From Rickettsiales bacterium (GTDB taxonomy: Bacteria; Pseudomonadota; Alphaproteobacteria; Rickettsiales; UBA1997): a stretch of DNA of 16,189 nt. The position numbers and the translations under genes were made by a program. Below are positions 1 through 6,993 of the stretch, piece by piece (position 1 is the first letter of the stretch; each line of letters opens with the position of its first letter). The stretch covers positions 1-16,189 of the forward strand of contig JALQXY010000095.1 of NCBI GenBank assembly GCA_023262945.1, read 5' to 3'. The notes beneath the pieces are model-generated. The model was not told the DNA's origin. It was given only the letters and a program-made list of their open reading frames with translations, and made no database searches.

Positions 1-216
1 CACTTCGAAAAAATAGAGATAAAACACAATTAAAAGAGCGTTACCAATTTATCAATAAAATTCATTATAAAACAGCAATAAAGCCAGATAAAATATAGCT
101 TCATTACTGTTTTATGCAAGAAGAAATTGATGAAATTTAGAAAAAAAATTAGAGAGAAATGGATGGTTTATGCAAAGGTCTCATATTGTTTATTTTTAGA
201 TGGGAATTGGCATAAT
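1..216 (+). mobile_element. Probable right end of a repeat/IS-like element
   Basis: Bases 181-216 match 16106-16141 at 35 of 36 positions, in the same orientation. In the right copy this sequence contains the right terminal inverted repeat of a MITE-like element. By analogy, bases 1-180 would be interior to a related element whose left end lies outside the window. Within 1-95 one plus-strand frame (from base 3, stop near 93-95) reads about 30 Lys/Arg-rich residues including NRDKTQLKERYQ. This loosely resembles the C-terminal part of IS5-like DDE transposases, but the resemblance is too weak to name a family. No intact gene is present. The left boundary is unknown because the window starts here. 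Confidence 0.35.
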
Positions 217-511
217 ATCAAATCCCATTTTAAAAAAAATTAAAATTCTAACTTTATAACAGATTAAGAATTTAGGCTTTTTGGTATTTATAACTAAAAA
301 GATAAACCTAAATAAACGATTAAATAATGCGCGACTAATTTAATAATTGTCTCAAGATATAAAGTGCATTATTTTATTCCGGAGGAAATGTAACCTTAGA
401 AAAATATTATATATGATACTTGCACTATTTTAACTTAAAAATGAATAATTTATAAAAACATTTGAGAAGATAAATTATTCAATTTCAAAACAATTTTTTC
501 AGGTTAAAGTA
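217..511. other. Non-coding left flank with inverted repeats
   Basis: This AT-rich stretch lies downstream of rplS. I see no credible coding region on either strand. It contains three inverted repeats: 270-313, 322-374 and 442-481. The last is terminator-like for the operon and is listed separately. In 322-374 the arms are 322-332 and 364-374 (11 pairs, one of them G-U), with a partly self-complementary loop. In 270-313 an outer 7-bp arm encloses an inner 8-bp arm with a 5-nt bulge. A strong ribosome-binding-like GGAGG at 381-385 is followed by ATG and immediately by TAA, so it opens no reading frame. Confidence 0.5.
437..481 (-). terminator. Candidate intrinsic terminator after rplS
   Basis: Perfect 11-bp inverted repeat arms lie at 442-452 and 471-481 with an 18-nt loop. 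On the minus strand the hairpin is followed directly by five T residues (441 to 437). It begins about 30 nt after the rplS stop, where the operon should end. The stem is very AT-rich, so folding would be weak, which limits confidence. No stronger candidate is visible in the left flank. Confidence 0.45.
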
Positions 512-928
512 TTACTCGCTATTTTTTACAGAATCATTAGCAGAGTCTGATAAAGTAAAGTTAAGCTTCTCTTTCAATCTTGAAGCTTTACCAGTTAGAC
601 CTCTTAAATAATATAGCTTAGATCTTCTTACTATAGAACTTTTAAGAACTTCAATTTCTGTAATTAATGGCGAATATAGAGGGAACCTTCTTTCAACACC
701 AACACCAGAGCTAATCTTTCTAACAGTAAATGTTGCGCTATAGTTATTAACAGATTTTGTTCTTGCTATAACAACGCCCTTAAAAGCCTGAATACGAGTA
801 TTCGCCCCTTCTGATATTTTATATTTAACATTAACAGTATCACCAGATCTAAAATTTGGAATATCAAATTTTCTAAGAGATTTGATGTTGTTAAGTTGAT
901 CTTGAGTAAATTTTTTGATATGAGTCAT
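512..928 (-). CDS. rplS: 50S ribosomal protein L19
   Basis: L19 is a large-subunit protein at the interface with the 30S subunit. The 138-residue product shows the family signature clearly: SGDTVNV at 28-34, RIQAFKGVVI at 45-54, a stretch at 67-87 containing FTVRKISSGVGVER and FPLYSP, and RRSKLYYLRG at 101-110. The length is slightly above the usual 115-125 because of a Ser/Asn/Asp-rich tail of about 16 residues. The ATG start is 12 nt after the rplQ stop, with no Shine-Dalgarno sequence. It is the last gene of the block and is followed by a terminator-like hairpin. Its position is unusual: rplS normally follows trmD in an rpsP-rimM-trmD-rplS cluster, none of which is here. The identification itself is secure. 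Confidence 0.97.
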   Translation of the reverse strand: MTHIKKFTQDQLNNIKSLRKFDIPNFRSGDTVNVKYKISEGANTRIQAFKGVVIARTKSVNNYSATFTVRKISSGVGVERRFPLYSPLITEIEVLKSSIVRRSKLYYLRGLTGKASRLKEKLNFTLSDSANDSVKNSE

Positions 929-940
929 TTTAAAAATATT

Positions 941-1414
941 TTAGGAAGAAGCTTTTTTACTATTTACAGATTTAGCTTTATTATCTGCTTTACTTTGTTT
1001 TTTTACTACCGACTTTTTATCCAATTGCTGAGAAGATTTTTCACCTTCTTTACTTTTTTGGTCAACCAGTTCAATTAAAGACATAGGAGCTTTATCTCCA
1101 GTTCTAAAGCCAAATTTCATTATTCTAGTATAGCCACCGTTTCTATTTGCAACCCTAGGACCAATATCTTTAAATAACTTATCTACAACTTCATGATGAT
1201 TTCCCAATATTGAGTAAGCTAATCTTCTATTAGAAAGATTATCGGATTTAGAAATTGTTAATATTTTTTCTATATAAGGTCTTAATTCTTTAGATTTAGG
1301 TAGGGTGGTCTTAATTCTTTCATGCTTTATTAGCGATATGGAAAGATTTCTTAGTAGAGCTTTTCTGTGAGCGCTATTTCTACTTAACTTCCTGCCTTTA
1401 ATTCTGTGATTCAT
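941..1414 (-). CDS. rplQ: 50S ribosomal protein L17
   Basis: L17 lies near the peptide exit tunnel on the large subunit. The conserved core is complete, with KLSRNSAHRKALLRNL at 9-24 and RNGGYTRI at 91-98, followed by the usual FGFRTGDKAPMSLIEL segment. The product is 157 residues against 127 in E. coli. The excess is a low-complexity Lys/Ser/Gln-rich tail from about 119 to 157. Longer, basic tails are common in alphaproteobacterial L17, so I read this as lineage variation rather than a fusion. It starts 15 nt after the rpoA stop, the usual end of the alpha operon, but here rplS follows 12 nt downstream. Confidence 0.97.
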   Translation of the reverse strand: MNHRIKGRKLSRNSAHRKALLRNLSISLIKHERIKTTLPKSKELRPYIEKILTISKSDNLSNRRLAYSILGNHHEVVDKLFKDIGPRVANRNGGYTRIMKFGFRTGDKAPMSLIELVDQKSKEGEKSSQQLDKKSVVKKQSKADNKAKSVNSKKASS

Positions 1415-1429
1415 TTTAAATTTATAAAA

Positions 1430-2461
1430 TTAAAATTCTTTATTTTTTACTTTAAGTAATTCTTCAATATTTTTTGGTGGCCAATTTGTTAATTTCATAC
1501 CAAAAGACAAGCCCATTACATTAAGATTTTCTTTAAGCTCGTTCAATGATTTTCTTCCAAAATTTGCTGTTTTTAACATCTCGCCTTCTGATCTTGAAAC
1601 TAAATCACCAACATATATGATATTCTCATTTTTAAGGCAATTATAAGATCTAACTGATAATTCAAGTTCATCAATTGTTTTGATTAAGTTTCTGTTAAAG
1701 TCAATCTGATCATCAGATAATTCTTCAACTTTTGACTCATATTGAGATACATCAAAGTTTATAAATACTTTCAATTGCTCTTGTAATATTTTAGCCGCAA
1801 CTCCCACAGCATCTTGAGGAGATATTGAGCCATTAGTTTCAATATCTAATATCAATCTATCAAAGTCGGTTACTTGCCCAACTCTAGCATTTTCTACTTT
1901 ATAAGAAACACTTTTTACTGGACTAAAAATTGCATCAACAGCAATTGATCCAACTATATTCTCATTAGATTTTTTCATTTTTTCTGCAGAGTTATATCCT
2001 CTACCACATTCTATTCCTATCTGCATATTGATAGAACAGTCTTTGTTAACTGTGCAAATTAATAAGTCTTTATTTACTATTTTAACTCCAGAAGGAACCT
2101 CTAAGGAACCCGCGTAAACAGGACCAGTGCCAGAAATATTTAGTTTTAAAGTGCATGGAGAGGAATCATCTTTGGTTATAGCAAGAGATTTTAAGTTCAT
2201 TATAATGTCAAGAACATCTTCTTTTACGCCATCAATCGAACTATACTCATGTAAAATACCCTCTATCTTTACTGAAGTAACAGCAAAACCACTAATTGAA
2301 GAAAGCATGACTCTTCTTAAAGCGTTTCCCAATGTGTGACCATATCCCCTAGTAAGAGGCTCCATTGAGATTATAGATTTTGTTATATTATCATATCCTT
2401 CTTTTATATCAACAGTAGCTGGGTTGATAAGAGATTGCCAACTTTCTTTTAATATAGTCAT
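1430..2461 (-). CDS. rpoA: DNA-directed RNA polymerase subunit alpha
   Basis: The alpha subunit dimerises to nucleate RNA polymerase assembly and contacts promoter UP elements and activators. The 343-residue length is near normal. The N-terminal assembly domain (about 1-238) carries RGYGHTLGNALRRVMLSS at 38-55, followed by HEYSSIDGVKEDV at 71-83. A short linker (about 241-258) leads to a complete C-terminal domain (259-329) with DELELSVRSYNCLK at 264-277, in which Arg271 aligns with the DNA-contacting Arg265 of E. coli. GRKSLNELKENL at 302-313 and NWPP at 326-329 complete the HhH region. The gap from rpsK is 41 nt, one of the larger ones in the block. The start ATG has no Shine-Dalgarno sequence. 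Confidence 0.98.
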   Translation of the reverse strand: MTILKESWQSLINPATVDIKEGYDNITKSIISMEPLTRGYGHTLGNALRRVMLSSISGFAVTSVKIEGILHEYSSIDGVKEDVLDIIMNLKSLAITKDDSSPCTLKLNISGTGPVYAGSLEVPSGVKIVNKDLLICTVNKDCSINMQIGIECGRGYNSAEKMKKSNENIVGSIAVDAIFSPVKSVSYKVENARVGQVTDFDRLILDIETNGSISPQDAVGVAAKILQEQLKVFINFDVSQYESKVEELSDDQIDFNRNLIKTIDELELSVRSYNCLKNENIIYVGDLVSRSEGEMLKTANFGRKSLNELKENLNVMGLSFGMKLTNWPPKNIEELLKVKNKEF

Positions 2462-2502
2462 AAAGTTTTAATTAAATTTGATTACTCATATTGGTTTATT
2501 GT

Positions 2503-2919
2503 TTACACTCTTCTTCTTTTTGGAGGCCTGCAGCCATTATGAGGAGTATAGGTTATATCTTTAATAATTGTTATACTCACACCGGATCCCTGAATAGCTT
2601 TAAGAGAAGCATCTCTACCCACACCAGGACCTCTTATTTCAACAGAAGCAACTTTTAAGCCACGAGCCTTAGCAACTTCAATAGCATTTTGGGTTGCTAT
2701 TTGAGCCGCATAAGGAGTTGCTTTTCTTGACCCTTTAAAGCCATGCTTACCCGAAGAAGACCAACATATTGAATTACCTGCAACATCTGAAATTGATATT
2801 ATAGTGTTATTAAAACTTGCATAAACGTGAATAACTCCTGTAGAAATTAATTTCTTTTTTTTTAAAGAAACTTTTGAAGTTGAGAATTTTTTAGTTTTTT
2901 GCGATTTAGTTTGAGTCAT
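2503..2919 (-). CDS. rpsK: 30S ribosomal protein S11
   Basis: S11 forms part of the platform of the small subunit near the E-site mRNA path. The family core is intact: GVIHVYASFNNTI at 28-40, GSRKATPYAAQ at 63-73, GPGVGR at 97-102, and the invariant basic end PHNGCRPPKRRRV at 126-138. At 138 residues it is somewhat longer than the usual 129, because of a Lys/Ser/Thr-rich N-terminal extension of about 20 residues. It begins 17 nt after the rpsM stop and precedes rpoA, the standard alpha-operon order. Confidence 0.98.
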   Translation of the reverse strand: MTQTKSQKTKKFSTSKVSLKKKKLISTGVIHVYASFNNTIISISDVAGNSICWSSSGKHGFKGSRKATPYAAQIATQNAIEVAKARGLKVASVEIRGPGVGRDASLKAIQGSGVSITIIKDITYTPHNGCRPPKRRRV

Positions 2920-2936
2920 TTTATATTTATAATCTT

Positions 2937-3317
2937 TTATTTAACAGCTTTTTTCTTATTTGCTATAGCAACACCCTTGCCTTTTCGTGTTCTAGCATTA
3001 GTTGATGTTCTTTGACCTCTAACGGGAAGTTTTTTAACATGTCTAATACCTCTATAACAACCAATATCGATAAGTCTTTTTATATCAGATGCCTTTTTTC
3101 TTCTCAAATCACCCTCGAGAACGGGATAGTTTTTTTCAAGAAAAGATCTAACTTCAGATAAAACATCTTCTGAAACTTCGTGAGTTCTTACGTTAAGATT
3201 TATTTTTAACTTTTCGCATATTAGCTTTGCCGTTGAATAACCTATACCATATATATAGGTTAAAGATATGACAAATCTTTTTTCTTTAGGAATATTTATA
3301 CCAGCTATCCTTGCCAC
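2937..3317 (-). CDS. rpsM: 30S ribosomal protein S13
   Basis: S13 sits in the head of the small subunit and bridges to the 50S and the P-site tRNA. The product (126 residues) starts MARIAGINIP and has the helix-hairpin-helix YIYGIG at 21-26, CYRGIRHVKKLPVRGQRT at 87-104 and NARTRKG at 107-113, with a basic tail. The start codon is GTG (bases 3317-3315), fixed by the universally conserved N-terminus. It is the first gene of the alpha set and is separated from adk by 102 nt, the largest intergenic gap inside the block. A hairpin in that gap could mark an internal promoter or processing site. Confidence 0.98.
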   Translation of the reverse strand: MARIAGINIPKEKRFVISLTYIYGIGYSTAKLICEKLKINLNVRTHEVSEDVLSEVRSFLEKNYPVLEGDLRRKKASDIKRLIDIGCYRGIRHVKKLPVRGQRTSTNARTRKGKGVAIANKKKAVK

Positions 3318-3346
3318 TTTAAATAATAATTAAATTAAAAATTTAG

Positions 3347-3369
3347 TTTTAAAAGAGATACTTTTAAAA
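3347..3369 (-). repeat. AT-rich hairpin in the adk-rpsM gap
   Basis: Perfect 9-bp arms (TTTTAAAAG and CTTTTAAAA on the minus strand) flank a 5-nt loop at 3356-3360. The hairpin lies in the 102-nt gap between adk and rpsM, about 30 nt before the rpsM start. A 3-nt CTA segment and an A/T-rich run follow it on the minus strand. It could be a weak attenuator, an RNA processing site, or chance in an AT-rich gap. Confidence 0.3.
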
Positions 3370-3419
3370 ATACTATTTTAGATAAACTTTAAAAGCTATC
3401 TACATAATCACAGAAAAAT

Positions 3420-4064
3420 CTACAAAAATACTTTTAAGTGATTCACTATTTTATTGAAAATAAAATCTTCACTTTGTAATGCACTTATCGAAATAAGCAA
3501 GTTATTTTTTTTATAATAATCGCACAAAATATCATTTGACTCATGAAAAACATTTAATCTTTTGCGTAAAGTTTTTTCATTATCATCAGATCTTTTTTCG
3601 AAATATATAGAGTTACACTTATCACATCTATTATCTATTTTTGTTTTTTTAAAAAACTCATTATAAACTTCTTTACATTCTTTACAGATAAATCGCCCTG
3701 TTATTCTTTTGATTAAAATATCGTCAGATACATCAAAATTAACAACCAGATCAATATTCTTTTTAATGGTTGTAAGCATTTTATCTAGCTCGACAGCTTG
3801 ATTAATATTACGAGGAAAACCATCAAGTAAAAAATTATTTAAATTATTTATTTTATTTTTAATAATTTCTATTACTATCTCATCAGGAACCAAAGCACCT
3901 TCCTTGATATAACTCTCTGCTAATTTACCATTTTGCGAAGAATTACTGATTTCTTCTCGTAAAATATTGCCTGTTGATATTATATTAATATCAAATCTCT
4001 CAGCTAATTTAGATGATTGAGTTCCTTTGCCCGATCCTGGTGGTCCTAAAAATATCAAATTCAT
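3420..4064 (-). CDS. adk: Adenylate kinase, zinc-LID type
   Basis: The enzyme converts ATP plus AMP to two ADP in the cytoplasm. The 214-residue product has the long-form architecture: P-loop GPPGSGKGT at 7-15, AMP-site STGN at 30-33, DGFPRN at 81-86, and a LID domain at about 123-160 with paired cysteines C127/C130 and C147/C150 in a CxxC...CxxC arrangement that should bind a structural zinc. RSDD at 158-161 and RKRL at 167-170 complete the catalytic arginines. STGN is a small departure from the usual STGD. The ATG overlaps the secY stop by 4 nt (ATGA), implying translational coupling. secY-adk adjacency is common in bacteria. The stop is TAG. Confidence 0.97.
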   Translation of the reverse strand: MNLIFLGPPGSGKGTQSSKLAERFDINIISTGNILREEISNSSQNGKLAESYIKEGALVPDEIVIEIIKNKINNLNNFLLDGFPRNINQAVELDKMLTTIKKNIDLVVNFDVSDDILIKRITGRFICKECKEVYNEFFKKTKIDNRCDKCNSIYFEKRSDDNEKTLRKRLNVFHESNDILCDYYKKNNLLISISALQSEDFIFNKIVNHLKVFL

Positions 4065-5344
4065 ACCCTTACTCTGATTTTTCTTTTTCGGACATTGTTG
4101 CCATTGCCATATCTATCAGCAAATAAATGAGATTGTACTTGATTAACTAAGTCCATTATAACATTAACAATAATTAATACTCCCGTACCCCCTATATATA
4201 AAGGTAAAGAATATTTAGTTACTAAAAATTCTGGCAATGAACAGACAAAAATCAAATAAATAGCTCCAAGAAGAGTAAGTCTTGATACTATTTTATCTAT
4301 ATGTTGAGCTGTGTCTTTACCTGGCCTTACACCTAAAATAAAACAGTTACTTTTTTTTAAATTATTAGAAACATCGTTACTATTAAAAACAATCGATGAA
4401 TAAAAATAGCAAAAAAATAGTATAAGAGAGGAAAATATTAAAATATAAAGCACTCCACCTCTTCTTAAAATAGAAGCAATAAAATCACCTTCAATTGCAG
4501 AGAATTGAACAAGAGCAACTGGAAACATTAATATAGAACTAGCAAAAATAGGAGGTATAACTCCTGACATATTAATTTTTAATGGCAGAAAAGATGAATC
4601 AGACATTCCTGAACTACGCATCATCGCAGCATTTGGATATTGAATTTTTATTTTTCTAAATGTCTTTTCGATAAAACAAACAACCATTATTAGAAGAATA
4701 AATGCTATAAATATTAATATAGACATCAAAAATGAATATGCTCCGGTTCGAGATAAGTCAAAAATCTGTACTACAGTAGAAGGCAGAGAGGATATAATAC
4801 CAACGAATATTATGAGAGAAATACCATTGCCAATACCAGAAGATGTTATTCTTTCACCGAACCACATAAGAATTACCGTACCGCCTACCAAACTAACTAC
4901 AGTGGTTATCATAAAAATCTGAGAGTCAGATATAAAAGCGTTATTAGATGGATTAGATAATGCGTAATACACTCCTATTGATTGAAAAAATGCCAAAAAG
5001 ATCGTTAAGTACCTAGTGTATTGATTTATTTTAGCTCTTCCATACTCTCCTTCTTTTTTTAAGTTATCTAAAGCTTTATACATTGAGGATGCTAACTGCA
5101 TTATAATTGAAGCGGTTATATATGGAGTAATATTTAAAGCAAAAACACTCATTCTTTCCAAAGCGCCTCCAGAAAAAAGATTTATCATGCTAAAAACATT
5201 CCCTTTAGACCCTCCAAAAAATCCCTTGACGACATCAGCATCGACTCCAGGAATAGGAACAAAGGTTCCTATTCTATAAACCAAAAGTATAGCAATAGTG
5301 AAAAAGATTTTATTTTTTAGCGCAGATAGATTGGAGAGTGCCAT
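4061..5344 (-). CDS. secY: Protein translocase subunit SecY
   Basis: SecY is the channel-forming subunit of the SecYEG translocon in the inner membrane. The 427-residue product has ten hydrophobic segments, at about 13-28, 66-85, 111-128, 143-162, 168-187, 207-224, 261-280, 298-320, 352-372 and 380-399. Recognisable signatures are YRIGTFVPIPGVD at 23-35, GIGNGISLIIF at 170-180, and RPGKDTAQHI followed by RLTLLGAIYLIFVCSLPEF at 340-373. The N-terminus is shorter than in many proteobacteria, but an in-frame TAA lies 9 nt upstream of this ATG, so no longer start is available. The gap from rplO is 56 nt. The stop overlaps the adk start. Confidence 0.98.
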   Translation of the reverse strand: MALSNLSALKNKIFFTIAILLVYRIGTFVPIPGVDADVVKGFFGGSKGNVFSMINLFSGGALERMSVFALNITPYITASIIMQLASSMYKALDNLKKEGEYGRAKINQYTRYLTIFLAFFQSIGVYYALSNPSNNAFISDSQIFMITTVVSLVGGTVILMWFGERITSSGIGNGISLIIFVGIISSLPSTVVQIFDLSRTGAYSFLMSILIFIAFILLIMVVCFIEKTFRKIKIQYPNAAMMRSSGMSDSSFLPLKINMSGVIPPIFASSILMFPVALVQFSAIEGDFIASILRRGGVLYILIFSSLILFFCYFYSSIVFNSNDVSNNLKKSNCFILGVRPGKDTAQHIDKIVSRLTLLGAIYLIFVCSLPEFLVTKYSLPLYIGGTGVLIIVNVIMDLVNQVQSHLFADRYGNGNNVRKRKIRVRV

Positions 5345-5400
5345 TTGTAGTTATCTTTACAAGTTTAACGACTTTAATTAAGTGACGCAGTTTGGGTTAC

Positions 5401-5847
5401 TTATTTCAAGTAGAGTTCTTTTGCGTTTTTAGAATAAAAATCTACCACTATTTTATTCTTAACTGATTTATCAATATCAGAATTACCAGTTAATATTAAT
5501 TTCACTTTAACTTTCTCACTAGATATTAATCCGATATCTTTTAACAACTTATGATTTATTTCGACATCTTTAGCTATTTTACGATTATCTAGCATACGAA
5601 TTATGTCCTTCAGGGTAACGATCTGATAACGATCTTTGGTTATACTCTTAAAGCCCTTTTTAGGAAGTCTCATATATATTGGAGTCTGTCCACCTTCAAA
5701 TGCCTTAACGCTATGATGACCAGTTCTTGCTTTTTGACCTTTAACACCGCGTCCAGATGTTTTACCTATTCCGGAACCGATACCACGACCAACTCTTTTC
5801 CTTTTAAATTGAGATACTTTTTTAAGACCAGATAGATTAACTGACAT
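5401..5847 (-). CDS. rplO: 50S ribosomal protein L15
   Basis: L15 is a late-assembly protein of the large subunit. The glycine-rich N-terminal extension is typical (GRGIGSGIGKTSGRG at 20-34), followed by FEGGQTPIYMRLPKKGF at 50-66. The remaining globular domain is of normal size, for 148 residues in total. It begins 4 nt after rpmD and precedes secY, the standard spc order. Confidence 0.97.
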   Translation of the reverse strand: MSVNLSGLKKVSQFKRKRVGRGIGSGIGKTSGRGVKGQKARTGHHSVKAFEGGQTPIYMRLPKKGFKSITKDRYQIVTLKDIIRMLDNRKIAKDVEINHKLLKDIGLISSEKVKVKLILTGNSDIDKSVKNKIVVDFYSKNAKELYLK

Positions 5848-5851
5848 AATT

Positions 5852-6058
5852 TTAATTAACTTTAGATAATTTTAATAAATGCTCAACTTTTTGAATCATA
5901 CCAAAAATTTCAGAAGAACATTTGATCCTTATTGAACTACCAATCTTTTTTAAGCCTAATCCACGAAGTGATAGTTTCTGCTTACTACGAAGCTTATTAG
6001 AGCTTTTTATTTGAGTTACGATGATCTCTTGATCAATAAAATTACTACGCTTCATCAT
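5852..6058 (-). CDS. rpmD: 50S ribosomal protein L30
   Basis: L30 is a small large-subunit protein. The product shows IIVTQIKSSN at 12-21, LRGLGLKKIG at 31-40 and the C-terminal GMIQKVEHLLKL at 53-64, matching bacterial L30 of about 60 residues. Two consecutive ATG codons (6058 and 6055) could start it; both fall inside the 3' end of rpsE. The 14-nt overlap with rpsE suggests coupled translation. No Shine-Dalgarno sequence is visible. Confidence 0.95.
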   Translation of the reverse strand: MMKRSNFIDQEIIVTQIKSSNKLRSKQKLSLRGLGLKKIGSSIRIKCSSEIFGMIQKVEHLLKLSKVN

Positions 6059-6620
6059 TTTTTATATCTTGTTGATTGTTTTTAGAAGTTGCCAAATTTC
6101 TTCTCTTTACTACTTCTGATATAGGTTTTGATCTTAAATCAGCTATATATTTAGGAGAATATAATTTAGATAAAGCTTCAAAAGTGGCAGCAACCAGATT
6201 GTAAGGATTGGATGTACCTATTGATTTTGCAACGATATCAGATATTCCAGCACATTCGAATACAGCCCTCATTGGACCACCAGCAATAACACCTGTACCA
6301 CTTGGAGCGCTCCTAAGATTAACTTTAGCAGCACAGAATCTGGCTACTATATCATGATGTATGGTACGAGACTCCTTTAAAGATATTTTTATCATTGATC
6401 TCTTAGCTACTTCAACAGCTTTTGATCTAGCTTCAGTAACTTCTGTTGCGTTAGCTTTTCCAAATCCCACTTTACCGTTCTTATCACCCACAACCATTAA
6501 TACAGCAAATGACATATTTTTACCACCTTTTACTGTTTTAGAAACTCTATTTACTGATATAAGTCTTTCAGAAATTTCTACCGCGTTTCTAACTTGAGAT
6601 TCTTTAGTTTTTTGCTTCAT
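6045..6620 (-). CDS. rpsE: 30S ribosomal protein S5
   Basis: S5 acts at the mRNA entry channel of the small subunit and in decoding fidelity. The double-stranded RNA-binding-like N-terminal half contains GDKNGKVGFGKA at 45-56. The C-terminal half has SAPSGTGVIAGG at 104-115 and SNPYN at 137-141. The product is 191 residues, slightly longer than E. coli S5 (167) because of extra residues at both ends, including an Asn/Asp/Gln-rich tail. It starts 15 nt after rplR and overlaps rpmD. Confidence 0.97.
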   Translation of the reverse strand: MKQKTKESQVRNAVEISERLISVNRVSKTVKGGKNMSFAVLMVVGDKNGKVGFGKANATEVTEARSKAVEVAKRSMIKISLKESRTIHHDIVARFCAAKVNLRSAPSGTGVIAGGPMRAVFECAGISDIVAKSIGTSNPYNLVAATFEALSKLYSPKYIADLRSKPISEVVKRRNLATSKNNQQDIKNDEA

Positions 6621-6635
6621 TGTATTTTATATTTT

Positions 6636-6986
6636 CTAAAAATTTAATCCCGATTCACGACAAGACTGAGCAAAAGACTTCAGTCTGCCATTATAAACTC
6701 TAATACCTTTGTCTAAAACTACATCTTTATGATTTGATTTTAAGCAAATTTTTGCAAACTCTTTACCAACCTCTTGAGCTTTTTCAATTCCAGTCCCTTT
6801 AAAATCTTTTATTTTTAAGGTAGAAAAGGAGGCTATAACATTGCCGTTATCACCTATCAACTGGCAGTGAGTATTTTTATTGGATATAGCTACAACAATT
6901 CTAGGACGAGATGATATATTTTTTGATTTAATTTTAGATCTATTTCTAAGCAATCTTCTATCTCTGTTATTATTTTTTTTACTCAT
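6636..6986 (-). CDS. rplR: 50S ribosomal protein L18
   Basis: L18 binds 5S rRNA with L5 and forms the central protuberance. The product of 116 residues has the basic N-terminal tail, RPRIVVAISNKNTHCQLI at 27-44 and the diagnostic C-terminus YNGRLKSFAQSCRESGLNF at 98-116, close to the family consensus. Length is normal. It begins 7 nt after the rplF stop. Confidence 0.97.
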   Translation of the reverse strand: MSKKNNNRDRRLLRNRSKIKSKNISSRPRIVVAISNKNTHCQLIGDNGNVIASFSTLKIKDFKGTGIEKAQEVGKEFAKICLKSNHKDVVLDKGIRVYNGRLKSFAQSCRESGLNF

Positions 6987-6993
6987 AGTTAAA

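Noticed and set aside
941..1060. Fusion of an extra domain to the L17 C-terminus
   Set aside because: The extension is low-complexity and Lys/Ser-rich with no fold-like pattern; such tails are common in alphaproteobacterial L17.
896..1078. Phe-rich 60-codon plus-strand frame opposite the end of rplQ and start of rplS
   Set aside because: It looks hydrophobic only because it reads the complement of Lys-rich codons. No start signal.
3318..3419. Possible rpmJ (L36) between adk and rpsM
   Set aside because: The gap is 102 nt, shorter than an rpmJ gene, and no Cys/His zinc-knuckle peptide is encoded. rpmJ lies elsewhere in many alphaproteobacteria, so its absence is ordinary.
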